Assembly: GCA_016281255.1 (NCBI GenBank)
Contig: JAEEIG010000170.1
Location: 1-53,950 of the forward strand
Length of the DNA: 53,950 nucleotides
Reading direction: 5' to 3'
From: Bacteroidales bacterium
Lineage (GTDB): Bacteria; Bacteroidota; Bacteroidia; Bacteroidales; WCHB1-69
Positions 29,901-37,506 of the stretch are shown piece after piece; within the stretch, counting starts at the first letter, position 1, and each line of letters starts with the position of its first letter. The notes under the pieces were generated by a model that saw only the letters and a program-made list of their open reading frames with translations, did no database searches and was not told the DNA's origin. Position numbers and translations under genes: made by a program.

Positions 29901-31664
29901 AGCAGAACCAATGTACCATCCGTTTATCTCCATGTTTACCATCCGCCAATAGTGGTTCTCTAACGAGTCTTCAAAATCGCAGAAGTACGGGAACTCGGCG
30001 ATGGGGGGCTCGGTCTTGAACTGTATCGTCTCACTCCAGTCGCTTTGGTCGGTGGATGAGCAGTGGGCTCTTACTTTCCATTCGTACTGGGTGTAAATAT
30101 CTAATCCCGTTAATGTGAATGATGTGTCTGTCAACGTGATTGTTGTGAAATCGGAATCGTCTAAGGTTCTATATGCCAGTGTGTAATAGCTTGCGGCTCC
30201 GATTAAGGGCGTATGCCAAGTGAGAACAGCCGAACCCGTGTCAATGTTTGTGGTGGTCAGTTGTTCAGGCATGGCACAGGTGAAACTCTCAATGGTGATG
30301 TCGTCAATGGCACCTGGTGGGTTAGAAATATGAGTGTTGTTATTACTCCAGCAGAAATAGAGCCGATAGACTCCCTGATAAGTTGAATCCAGCAGGAAAG
30401 AATAGGTTTTCCAATTGCTTTGATTGAAAATGTCGCTGCCTAACTTCACTGCTCCGGTGGGCGCATTAGTGGTGTTATTTCCGGGGGTGGCAGGCGGACC
30501 GAGATAGACTTTCATCAATCCGTGATTCATGTTGTTGTAATAACTGTGGTTTTTGGCCACAAAAGATAACCTATGACCGGCATATATGGAGTCGAAGTCA
30601 ATATCTCGGTAAGCCCAAATGTAGGTCACCCCAGATGTGTAACCATAGGAAACACCTTGGTTGTAAGAAACATACATTGAATGGGTTCCGCTGTATTGGG
30701 TCGCCGTACCTACCCACCATTTGTTCGGACCATTGCCGTTGAGGAAAGTCCATTGAGAAGATTCCTCTGCATCTTCAAAGTTACAAACATAAGGTACATG
30801 AGCGATAAATGGAGGTAAGGATACCGATACACCGCTTTTCCAATTGCTGGTATCACCATCATTACAGACGGAACAAACTCTCCATTGTAGAGTGGAATTG
30901 TACGCTATATTATTGACAGTAAAGAAAGTGTCGGTCAATGTGACGTTCGTAAAAATAGTATCAGTAGCAGTTTTGTATTCCAAAACATAATGCTGAGAAG
31001 TAATGTAAGGGCTTGGAGACCAAGTCAGGAGTGCTGAAGTGCCGTTTAATTCAGCATGAGTATTTATGGGTCTAAAACAACCATTGCTGACGTAGTTGAA
31101 AGTCAATATCGGGAGAGAGGACGAAGCGTAGTTAAGACCCGAAGAGAGGTAAGTAAGGTAGGACACCTGTTGAGGTTGACTCATTCCTTTGATCGTTGCC
31201 TCTTTCCAATTAGCCGCAACTGGATTCTCGAACTCTATCAGTAAGTTGCCGCCCATATAGAGGAAGGGATCGTCTAACGTAATGTGCATCTGATTGTTAG
31301 AGATGTTCGATGAGAGTGTGCCAGTCCATACTAACGCGGAGGGTGAGTCAAGGAGACCATTCTGCAAGTCAGTGGCGTTGGTGGTACCGATTCTCACGAG
31401 TTGCGTGCCTCCCCACGAACCATTTGGGGGTGTCTCGAAATAGTAAGTGAGCTCCGTGATATAGTTCCCAATCATGTCTGTCAACAGTGAATCTGGATAG
31501 ATACTTTGCGAACGCTGAACGAAATTCATACGAATTCCATAGACAGGGAAATGACTTTCGGCAATATCCGAACTGTCTGGGCTACAGGGAACAGTAAGGG
31601 TCTGTGCATTCAATCCTGCCATCAGGATCATCGCAATTGCTAATGTCGTAATATGTTTTTTCAT
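24000..31664 (-). CDS. giant secreted adhesin-like protein with about eight FN3 plus jelly-roll/MAM-like modules, truncated before its sorting domain
   Basis: 2554 aa; signal peptide MKKHITTLAIAMILMAGLNAQ; recurring FED..EN..W, LY(I/V)SNDNG..N, VWAYRD.YFD, PPAAIDNISI, Y.WKVRS.C modules. Confidence 0.85.
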   Translation of the reverse strand: MKKHITTLAIAMILMAGLNAQTLTVPCSPDSSDIAESHFPVYGIRMNFVQRSQSIYPDSLLTDMIGNYITELTYYFETPPNGSWGGTQLVRIGTTNATDLQNGLLDSPSALVWTGTLSSNISNNQMHITLDDPFLYMGGNLLIEFENPVAANWKEATIKGMSQPQQVSYLTYLSSGLNYASSSLPILTFNYVSNGCFRPINTHAELNGTSALLTWSPSPYITSQHYVLEYKTATDTIFTNVTLTDTFFTVNNIAYNSTLQWRVCSVCNDGDTSNWKSGVSVSLPPFIAHVPYVCNFEDAEESSQWTFLNGNGPNKWWVGTATQYSGTHSMYVSYNQGVSYGYTSGVTYIWAYRDIDFDSIYAGHRLSFVAKNHSYYNNMNHGLMKVYLGPPATPGNNTTNAPTGAVKLGSDIFNQSNWKTYSFLLDSTYQGVYRLYFCWSNNNTHISNPPGAIDDITIESFTCAMPEQLTTTNIDTGSAVLTWHTPLIGAASYYTLAYRTLDDSDFTTITLTDTSFTLTGLDIYTQYEWKVRAHCSSTDQSDWSETIQFKTEPPIAEFPYFCDFEDSLENHYWRMVNMEINGWYIGSATAQSGDQALYVSNDGGITNAISGVSYSNSLKTIWAYRDIQLPPGYADYQISFDYKGIVDTWTTPKVMIGPPYESLTVDTETPPGSILLTYFDSDTIWKHYTFLVDSTFAGVQRIYFGSCRAMWSRNPASAIDNLSIVGNACPRVHNLQNISVQDTFALIAWEPVGADSYTVAYKSTGDTAYTEVQTNDTVLRIGSLNSTTSYVWSVRSHCSDSTGSYWSDPLSFTTKLPIAILPYFCDFEDSVENAIWQLTPNSGSNKTYIGNAVAYNEGHSLYISKDNGVTNSYTPNSTNPEALRNICFTPEYPKYLISFDCKGGGDETGVMQIFLDETLLSNHLSNAGFWTRQSIIVDSSISGYHQLRLRFEYNTTWNPAGAFDNISIKGIFHEPPVDLTTTDITYHSAQLSWTSDSSETPLSYRLAWRSQSDSTYTEVLLSASDTTYTLANLGTSSWYVWKVQALYSDNEWSDWSGEMAFKTLAQLPYFCDFDNELENQHWTIRIGDYSNGSSGYYSNHTNKWYIGTPSEIVDNNKMLYISSDNGVTNSYEYGPPAYVWAYRDIYFDPGYPEYQLSLDFKGMGEEGNDYVRLFLDTPLFPPLQSDLPVPLVQIGEDLNLISQWTHKSFTIDSTHAGAQRLYILWTNNLWTGANPPAAIDNISINGVTCGVPSNLTSNPQDTTSTFAWSSGSAGIVSSFILAYKVLSDSVYTELTTQDTTITVPGLIPSSDYIWHVRSICSTSDTSEWSSDAFFTTTQTPTHLPYLCPFDSPTENSHWTLANGNAVNQWVIGNATGYGDNNALYISNDSGTTNAYTITSTSSVWAYRDVYFDENHLVYQLSFDYKGMGQNTADYMKVFVGTPSAPSGTATPEGAVPLVSKLSEVNDWAHYAYELDSTYAGVQRIYFLWVNNNSNGIQPPAALDNLSIVGSHCSLPQNLTSSMVSGNAQTLSWTGDATSYIVAYRPYDVQEYQEITVADTFCTLNTLTPFTKYVWKVRSSCGEDGQSEWSTEQTFETPTQTPYFCDFEDATENAAWTFRTSTISTGYVNWQIGNSISGDGEHALYVNDNNPVSHVYWAYRDIFFDSTYNGYALTFDFYGLSNAANNEYVRVFIGTPTIPGGTTVSGATELTTIFQDTCIWQTKTMVIDSTHKGLQRLYFQYYGYNNNVSSPAYIDNISITGFYCAHVPTALTAQVMDTLANLSWTLANGSADSYTVAYKLPNDSAYTYLTVPDQYVTVGNLAPLTTYVWKVRTNCTATDHSFWSAESSFQTSENTARLPYICDFEDTVENNQWTFVNGTYTNIWHIGNATNNGGSNSLYVSNDNGATNAYSVNSTSHVWAYRDFYFTPGHPEYHITFDVRSFGEVFSNLPYDRLNVYLGPPVTPPAYQSNSYFNIAPQGSTQLGGDYVNDSIWNTVTFTVDSTHAGIQRLFFLWKNDYVEGTNPPGAVDNIQISTSSCPIPMQLATVNILDDAATLTWHSDADTFIVAFKALTDSAFTEVLTTETSYQMTNLEPSSFYTWKVKSLCSDGETSFWSNQETYQTHSILGRIPYAHGFEDAEENSHWTSLTYTNSTWPTGWFIGHAAYQSGDSALYISNDNGVSNACFTTNIYRCWAFRDFYFDPSYSGYEISFDYRVQGNADFAWMKVFIGPPVTPVDYAGPGGSISYAVPTGAVQIGNDFYGQPSWSHFTFTADTTFQGVKRLYFLWTNTEYNVSNPPAAVDNVSIQGCLCGVPTHITVDSVTAHTITIHFTPSSPLDSVWEAALVPTGSAINPSQLITLTDTIFTFQNLINDYSYDLYIRALCNNSEYSYWSQPISQRTDCGYISSFPYSDNFDTYETASFPRCWQRLSTTSSNYPYIDLYTPGHYDHTYSTPGMMVFPSGYNSFAILPEIDPATPINELQISFQYKTYDPAAMLIVGVMDDPEDATTFTPVDTMQLEYHQVEHWAEKKVHLHNYTGNGHYIALRGYGYLDNVLL

Positions 31665-31778
31665 AACTATATAAATTTCTCTATGTTTTTCCTAACCAAC
31701 CTTTTAAGGCGTTATTGCTCTGTTTTCTCTCGGCAAAAATACATTATTTTTCGAGAATTATGAATTTTGAATCACTAC

Positions 31779-32345
31779 TGTCCCGTTAAAGTGGACTAAT
31801 CGTTATTTGAAATCGCTGAAATAAAGTCTTTTACGAGTGGTTTTAAGAGCGCGACGATTTGAATTTGTAATTTTGCAGTCAAACAGATTGACTGCAAAAT
31901 GAATAAAGACAAATATGTATTCGCCCAATTGATAGAGTTTCTGAACAATGACAAGTTCCGTCGCCTTGTTGACAAGTATGATGGGAACCGTTATGTCAAG
32001 CATCTCACCTGCTGGAACCAGCTTCTTGCACTGATGTTCGGGCAACTCAGCAACCAGACTTGATAGTGGCCTTCGAAGCCCATCAGTCAAAGTGTTTCCA
32101 CCTCGGTTTAGGTAGTTAGTGCAGCCATCACTGCCTACTGCCTCGTGGCGATTGTACAGCATGATATGCAGTTGAAGCGCTCGACCTATGAAGTCTTGCA
32201 AATCCTCAGCATATCACTCACGGACAAGACACCGCTTAGAGAACTGTTCGATAAGACTTATTCCAATGATGTCAAAGAGCAATTAGATCCCCTTATTCCG
32301 GGGTTGTTTGATTAATAATTAACTCGTCCCGATTTTAACGGGACA
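31779..32345 (+). mobile_element. IS4-family-like element, internally deleted remnant with both terminal inverted repeats
   Basis: TGTCCCGTTAAA at 31779-31790 and its exact reverse complement TTTAACGGGACA at 32334-32345 bracket transposase fragments. Confidence 0.8.
31899..32315 (+). pseudogene. degenerate DUF4372/IS4 transposase
   Basis: N-terminal MNKDKYVFAQLIEFLNNDKFRRLVDKYDGNRYVKHLTCWNQLLALMFGQLSN, then stops and frameshifts, then C-terminal TAYCLVAIVQHDMQLKRSTYEVLQILSISLTDKTPLRELFDKTYSNDVKEQLDPLIPGLFD. Confidence 0.8.
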
Positions 32346-32688
32346 CTAATGATGTACACACAATCATAAAACTTAATAAAACCTTTTTCGTCATAAATAT
32401 TTTTTTTTGTTAGGCAAATATAATCACGAAAACACTTATCTTTCACAAAAAAAACGCGATTTCGTCCCTTGGGACGTAATTGTGACAAAAAAACAATTAT
32501 TAAATAATGAGAATATAGGAAATATTTGATTGTCAATCCCTTATTCACTTTGAGCTCTTGTTTATATATTCGTTTTTGAATCTATATTTATTACACTATT
32601 TTTCAAAAATCATACAATAACAGCATCGAAAAGAGGCAGTATACACTCCAAAATGACAATATAACTTTCCTTGTTTTGCAAATTTTAG

Positions 32689-32696
32689 TAATTTTG
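32689..32696 (+). promoter_or_regulatory. predicted -7 box of the LytTR gene
   Basis: TAATTTTG, 27 nt before the start codon. Confidence 0.4.
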
Positions 32697-32723
32697 CCGC
32701 AGAACGGTAAAAATCAATAAACT

Positions 32724-33806
32724 ATGCAATCTTTCAAAAAAACAATTCCCTTGATCACAGGACAGGTAGTGTTCTTTGCGCTCTTCTTTTGGTATTTTCT
32801 TCAGTATAATTTTTTACGTCCATATACAGGTACTTGGGTGGAATGCCTCATAGCCTCAATATTGATAGTGATAATGACCACCAATTTTTGGATTGTATAT
32901 CCCTACATCATTAAGAAGCACACTTACTTCGTTTATTTGTTCGTTTCGCTTTTTGAATCCTTAGTCATCAACGTCATAGAGTATTTGGTAACATATCAAT
33001 CTTCCTTGGCAATTTATGGAGATATTATCCAGCAGGTGGAACATTCAACGATGTTCTTGTTGCCTATGTATTTCAACACCTTTTTGCGAGATTTTGCACT
33101 TTTGGTTTTTGTAGGATTGGTCGCTGACAACATACAACTCTCTGAGAGACAAATCGAAAATGACCAAGAACTGCTTCGTTCTAAAAACCAACTCATGGTC
33201 AGGGATGAAGGGAAGACATGCGTGATTGACATGGCCCCCATATATCTATGCCGTCAGGAAAAAAACTATGCAATACTCTATTCTATTAACGGTCGGAGAT
33301 ATAAAAAAAGAATTTCGCTTAAAAATTTGGAGGATTTATTGAAAGCTCAACAGTTCATCAGAATATCCAAAAGCGATATCATACGTCTTTCATCCATCAA
33401 AAAATGCGAAAACAATTTGCTGATACTCAAAGACACGGTGGTTACCAACACAAAAGCTATTGCTATCAGCAAGTCATTCGTGGAAAATGTTGTTCCTACC
33501 ATTCTGCAATTCCTTCAAAACGAGTTAGAATCGGAGCCAGTTCGGGATAGTCCATTGGAGGAAGAACAGCAGCAGGCAGCCGTTGCCGAACCAGATAGCC
33601 CAATGCTTAATCCAAAGGCCACAAAAATCAAAAGGTACGTTTCGTCCCACCGAGACTGCAAACTGGATGATATCGTTTCTGCTACCAAAATCCCGAAAAG
33701 CACTGTAACCCGCTACCTGAAGGAGCTACAGCAGGACGGCCTCATCGAGTACGTCGGCAGCAAGAAGACAGGCGGCTACAGGGCGGTAGAGAAAAGGGAA
33801 ATGTAA
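32724..33806 (+). CDS. membrane-bound LytTR-type regulator with C-terminal winged-helix domain
   Basis: 360 aa; about four N-terminal TM segments; LytTR-like IYLCRQEKNYAILYSINGRRYKKRISLKNLEDLLKAQQFIRISKSDIIRLSSIKKCENN; C-terminal KIKRYVSSHRDCKLDDIVSATKIPKSTVTRYLKELQQDGLIEYVGSKKTGGY. Confidence 0.8.
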   Translation: MQSFKKTIPLITGQVVFFALFFWYFLQYNFLRPYTGTWVECLIASILIVIMTTNFWIVYPYIIKKHTYFVYLFVSLFESLVINVIEYLVTYQSSLAIYGDIIQQVEHSTMFLLPMYFNTFLRDFALLVFVGLVADNIQLSERQIENDQELLRSKNQLMVRDEGKTCVIDMAPIYLCRQEKNYAILYSINGRRYKKRISLKNLEDLLKAQQFIRISKSDIIRLSSIKKCENNLLILKDTVVTNTKAIAISKSFVENVVPTILQFLQNELESEPVRDSPLEEEQQQAAVAEPDSPMLNPKATKIKRYVSSHRDCKLDDIVSATKIPKSTVTRYLKELQQDGLIEYVGSKKTGGYRAVEKREM

Positions 33807-33808
33807 CC

Positions 33809-36301
33809 TCACGCATCAACATTCACCACGCAGCGGACTTGCTTGAACTGCGGGTTCTGCTTGAACTGGCGCAACACCTCACGAAGCTGCTGTTTCTTGG
33901 TGGCCAGCGTGTTGTCACGGGACATCTTGATCCAGAAATCCTGCAAGAAGTAGTTCTGGATGCGGGAGACCAACGGGGCGGCAGGCCCCATGACATTGCC
34001 GGCGAACACTTCGCGCAACATGCCCTGCAGCTGCTGGGCAGCCGCCATAACGGTCTGCTCCTCAGTGTGTTTCAACGTGATTTTCACCATGCGGGTGATG
34101 GGCGGCAAACGGAACTGCTGGCGTTCGGCAATCTGACTGGTGTACATCGCCATAAAGTCGTTGGACTCCACATAGCGCAACGCCGGATGGTGCGGCTGGA
34201 AGGTCTGGATGACCACCTTTCCCGGCACCTCCTTGCGCCCCGCGCGACCACTCACCTGCGACAACAGCTGGAACGCCCGCTCGAAAGCCCGGAAGTCGGG
34301 GAAGGAGATCAGCGCGTCGGCATTGAGGATGCCGACCACACTCACGCGGTCGAAATCCAACCCCTTGGTCACCATCTGCGTACCGACCAAAATATCCGTT
34401 TTGTGTTGCTCGAAATCGGTGATAATCTGCTGGTAGGCGTTCTTCGAGCGCGTGGTGTCCGTGTCCATGCGGGCAATGCGGGCCTCAGGGAATATCGCAG
34501 CCAATGTGTCTTCAACCTGTTCTGTACCAAACCCTTTCATCTCAATATCCGTACTGTGGCATGTGGGGCACTCGTGCGGCACCTCAATGGCATAACCACA
34601 ATAGTGGCACTTCAGCAGGTTGGTCTTCTTATGGTAGGTCAGCGTCACGTCGCAATACTGGCACTTGGGCATCGACTCGCAGGTGTGGCAGATCATGCGC
34701 ACCGCGTATCCGCGCCTGTTCTGGAAGAGGATAATCTGCTCCTGGCGTTCCAACGCCTGCGCCATCTGCTCAATCAGGAAGTGGGAGAACAGCCCCTGCA
34801 CCTCATGGCGCTTGGTGGCCAAACTCATGTTAACGGTGTAGATATCAGGAAGATGACTGTCGGCATAGCGCTGCATCAGCTCCACCAAACCGAACTTGCG
34901 GAGCTGTACGTTGTAATAGCTCTCCAACGACGGGGTGGCCGTACCCAAAAGCGTTTTCGCCCCATGAATCTGCGCCAACATCACGGCGGCATCGCGGGCG
35001 TGGTAACGAGGAGCGGGATCCATCTGCTTGTAAGATCCGTCATGTTCCTCGTCCACGATCACCAGTCCCAACTCTTTGTAAGGCAGCAACAAAGCCGACC
35101 TTGCTCCGAGAATCAACTGGTATTTGGAGGTGTCGTCCTGCTCGCCGCCGCTCAGCACGCGGTTCCAGATTTCCACCCGTTCGTATTCGTTGAAGCGGGA
35201 GTGATACACCCCTACCCTATCCCCGAAATATTTCCGCAACCGATTGACTATCTGAGAAGTGAGCGCGATTTCGGGCAACAAGTACAACACCTGTCTCCCC
35301 TGTTTCAGCACCTCGTCAATCAGCTTGATATAGATTTCCGTCTTGCCGCTGCCGGTAACGCCATGCAGCAACGTAACGGGATAATGTTCGAAACTCTGCT
35401 TGATTTGCCGGAAGGCAGTCTCTTGCGGAGCCGAAAGCGCCACTTCCGCCGTCTGGTCCGTGGCAAATTCGGCCAATCGGGAAATCACCCGTTCTTCCGA
35501 CTGCAAAACACCCTTTTTGAGCAACGTCTGCAGACTGCTCTGGCTGGCATGCTCCCCTTTCAACAGTTCCGCTTTGGGGACAGCGGCATCGAAATGGTAG
35601 CGGTTGTTTTGGCGGGTCTGCATCATAAAGCCCAGCAGTGTGTCGGCCTGCGAGGAGGTTTGGGGCTTCGCATTGAGCCGGTCGAGCAGCGCCATGAACT
35701 CGGCTTCCTGATCATAGGGCGGTGCCAACTTTACAACCGTCTCCTTCTTGGGTTTATAAGGATTCCGAATCTCCTCATCGGTGATAATCGCCCGTTTGTC
35801 CACCAGCGACTTGATGATGGGCATCACCTTGGCCACCTGCAGGTTCTTCGCGACATCGGCCACGGTCATGGTCTCGCGATGGATCAGCAACTCCACAACG
35901 TTGAGTTCGTAGGGAGTGAGCACGGAGACGTCGCCGTCGAATTCGGGATGGATTTTGACCTTGGTTTCGCTGGCGAGCCGCAAGGCGGAGGGCAGCGCGG
36001 CGGCCATCACCTCGCCTATGGTACACATGTAGTAGTCGGCAATCCACTGCCAGAGGCGGTATTGTGCCTCGGAGACCACGGGGCGGTCGTCGATGACATC
36101 CAGCACATACTTGACGGTGAACTGTTTGGGCGCGTTTTCATGCACTTTCTCCACAATGGCAGCATAAAGCTTGTTGTTGCCGAAGGGGACGATGACTCTC
36201 ATGCCAAATGCCAATTTGCCATTCAGCACCTGCGGCACGCGGTAGGTGAAACGCGCCTCGATGGGCAACGGCAAAATCACATCCACAAAGAAAGTCTGCA
36301 T
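33809..36301 (-). CDS. priA: primosomal protein N' (replication restart helicase)
   Basis: 830 aa; LLHGVTGSGKTEIYIKLI, DEEHDGSYKQ, Cys zinc motifs, VGTQMVTKGLDFDRVSVVGILNADALISFPDFRAFERAFQLLSQVSGRAGR. Confidence 0.95.
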   Translation of the reverse strand: MQTFFVDVILPLPIEARFTYRVPQVLNGKLAFGMRVIVPFGNNKLYAAIVEKVHENAPKQFTVKYVLDVIDDRPVVSEAQYRLWQWIADYYMCTIGEVMAAALPSALRLASETKVKIHPEFDGDVSVLTPYELNVVELLIHRETMTVADVAKNLQVAKVMPIIKSLVDKRAIITDEEIRNPYKPKKETVVKLAPPYDQEAEFMALLDRLNAKPQTSSQADTLLGFMMQTRQNNRYHFDAAVPKAELLKGEHASQSSLQTLLKKGVLQSEERVISRLAEFATDQTAEVALSAPQETAFRQIKQSFEHYPVTLLHGVTGSGKTEIYIKLIDEVLKQGRQVLYLLPEIALTSQIVNRLRKYFGDRVGVYHSRFNEYERVEIWNRVLSGGEQDDTSKYQLILGARSALLLPYKELGLVIVDEEHDGSYKQMDPAPRYHARDAAVMLAQIHGAKTLLGTATPSLESYYNVQLRKFGLVELMQRYADSHLPDIYTVNMSLATKRHEVQGLFSHFLIEQMAQALERQEQIILFQNRRGYAVRMICHTCESMPKCQYCDVTLTYHKKTNLLKCHYCGYAIEVPHECPTCHSTDIEMKGFGTEQVEDTLAAIFPEARIARMDTDTTRSKNAYQQIITDFEQHKTDILVGTQMVTKGLDFDRVSVVGILNADALISFPDFRAFERAFQLLSQVSGRAGRKEVPGKVVIQTFQPHHPALRYVESNDFMAMYTSQIAERQQFRLPPITRMVKITLKHTEEQTVMAAAQQLQGMLREVFAGNVMGPAAPLVSRIQNYFLQDFWIKMSRDNTLATKKQQLREVLRQFKQNPQFKQVRCVVNVDA

Positions 36302-36309
36302 GGGAGCGG

Positions 36310-37422
36310 TTAATATTGGCTTGGGACTATCTCATTGTCTTTTACTTCCAGGAACTGCACATTCACATTCTCGAAGCCGCCGTCAGGGGATTTGTCGAAG
36401 GAGAGCGGACAGGCAATCGCCTCGGTCTTCACGAGATCGATATCCTTGCCATGGCGCAGGAATTCCACGAAAAAGCGGGTGATGTCGTACCCCTGGAATG
36501 CGAAATTCTTCAACGAGGGGGGAGTTCCGAAGCGTTGGATATAGTCATAGACGAACGTTTTGACCTTTTCGCCTTCGAAATCAATGTAATAATCCGAGAA
36601 AAAGTGCAGATTAAGCTTCGAATAGTACTCTATATCGTAGGTTTTGGACTCCAGCCAAGTTTCGGGCACCACGAAGGTGAGGTTATCCGTCTTATCGCTC
36701 ATCACCAACGTCCTGGAAATAATCAGGTTTTGGGCGGGATTGTCGTAAAAGGTGACCACAAACCGAGGCTTCGTCTTCTGAAGGCGGTCCACCACCGTGG
36801 AGGCGTTGGGCGTGATCATGTAGGGGATGCTGTTCTTGCGGAAATAGGCGCAGTAGGCGTTCATCTCCTTGTCAGAGAGGGTGGAATCACCGTAGATGAT
36901 GATCGGGAAGGCATTGGTTTGTTGCGCCAGAAAAGCAAGCATGGCAGGACGCGCCTCCAACGAAGGGATCAGTTTGTACACATACTCGTTCGACTCTATG
37001 AAATCCCGGCGGCGGCTAAAAGGATTCACTATCGGGATCCCATACTGTTTGGCATATTGCGCCGCAATGGCGAACAATTTGCCGAAAAAGGGGCCGACAA
37101 TAAGGTCAACCTCCCCCATCAACCCCTGATCCTCCATCAAACGGCGCAATTTGGATTCGTCATTCGTGATATCGCGCACAATGACATTCAGCGGGACACC
37201 CTGGGCGTCATATTCGTCCAATGCCATCTGCGCCCCGTTCCAAAAGCCCATCAGCTGATAGGAGCGAACCGCTTCCACATCCTCGCACTCTTTAATGTTC
37301 GGTGTCTCATAACTCCCTGATTCAAAAGGAATCAAGTACAAAATGGTAAACGACTCCACCTCAGCAAACGCGGAGGAGAGCCCCATCATAACAACCATTG
37401 CGACAAATAACAATTTCTTCAT
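36310..37422 (-). CDS. periplasmic binding-protein-like (type 1 fold) protein
   Basis: 370 aa; signal peptide; GAQMALDEYDAQGVPLNVIVRDI, VDLIVGPFFGKLFAIAAQYAKQYGIPIVNPFSRR. Confidence 0.7.
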   Translation of the reverse strand: MKKLLFVAMVVMMGLSSAFAEVESFTILYLIPFESGSYETPNIKECEDVEAVRSYQLMGFWNGAQMALDEYDAQGVPLNVIVRDITNDESKLRRLMEDQGLMGEVDLIVGPFFGKLFAIAAQYAKQYGIPIVNPFSRRRDFIESNEYVYKLIPSLEARPAMLAFLAQQTNAFPIIIYGDSTLSDKEMNAYCAYFRKNSIPYMITPNASTVVDRLQKTKPRFVVTFYDNPAQNLIISRTLVMSDKTDNLTFVVPETWLESKTYDIEYYSKLNLHFFSDYYIDFEGEKVKTFVYDYIQRFGTPPSLKNFAFQGYDITRFFVEFLRHGKDIDLVKTEAIACPLSFDKSPDGGFENVNVQFLEVKDNEIVPSQY

Positions 37423-37474
37423 CGTTTTATCTTATTTTATTAGAGATGGCTAACACCAATCCCTCAAAGTGGCA

Positions 37475-37506
37475 CATCATCGCATCATCCCATCATCCCA
37501 TCATCG
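37475..37506. repeat. octamer tandem array, 4 units
   Basis: CATCATCG CATCATCC CATCATCC CATCATCG, abutting the udp stop codon. Confidence 0.9.

Noticed and set aside
32312-32548. 78-aa minus ORF
   Set aside because: Overlaps the IS end and AT-rich intergenic DNA; no recognisable product.
33839-36313. 824-aa plus-strand ORF
   Set aside because: Antisense shadow of priA, which is unmistakable on the minus strand.
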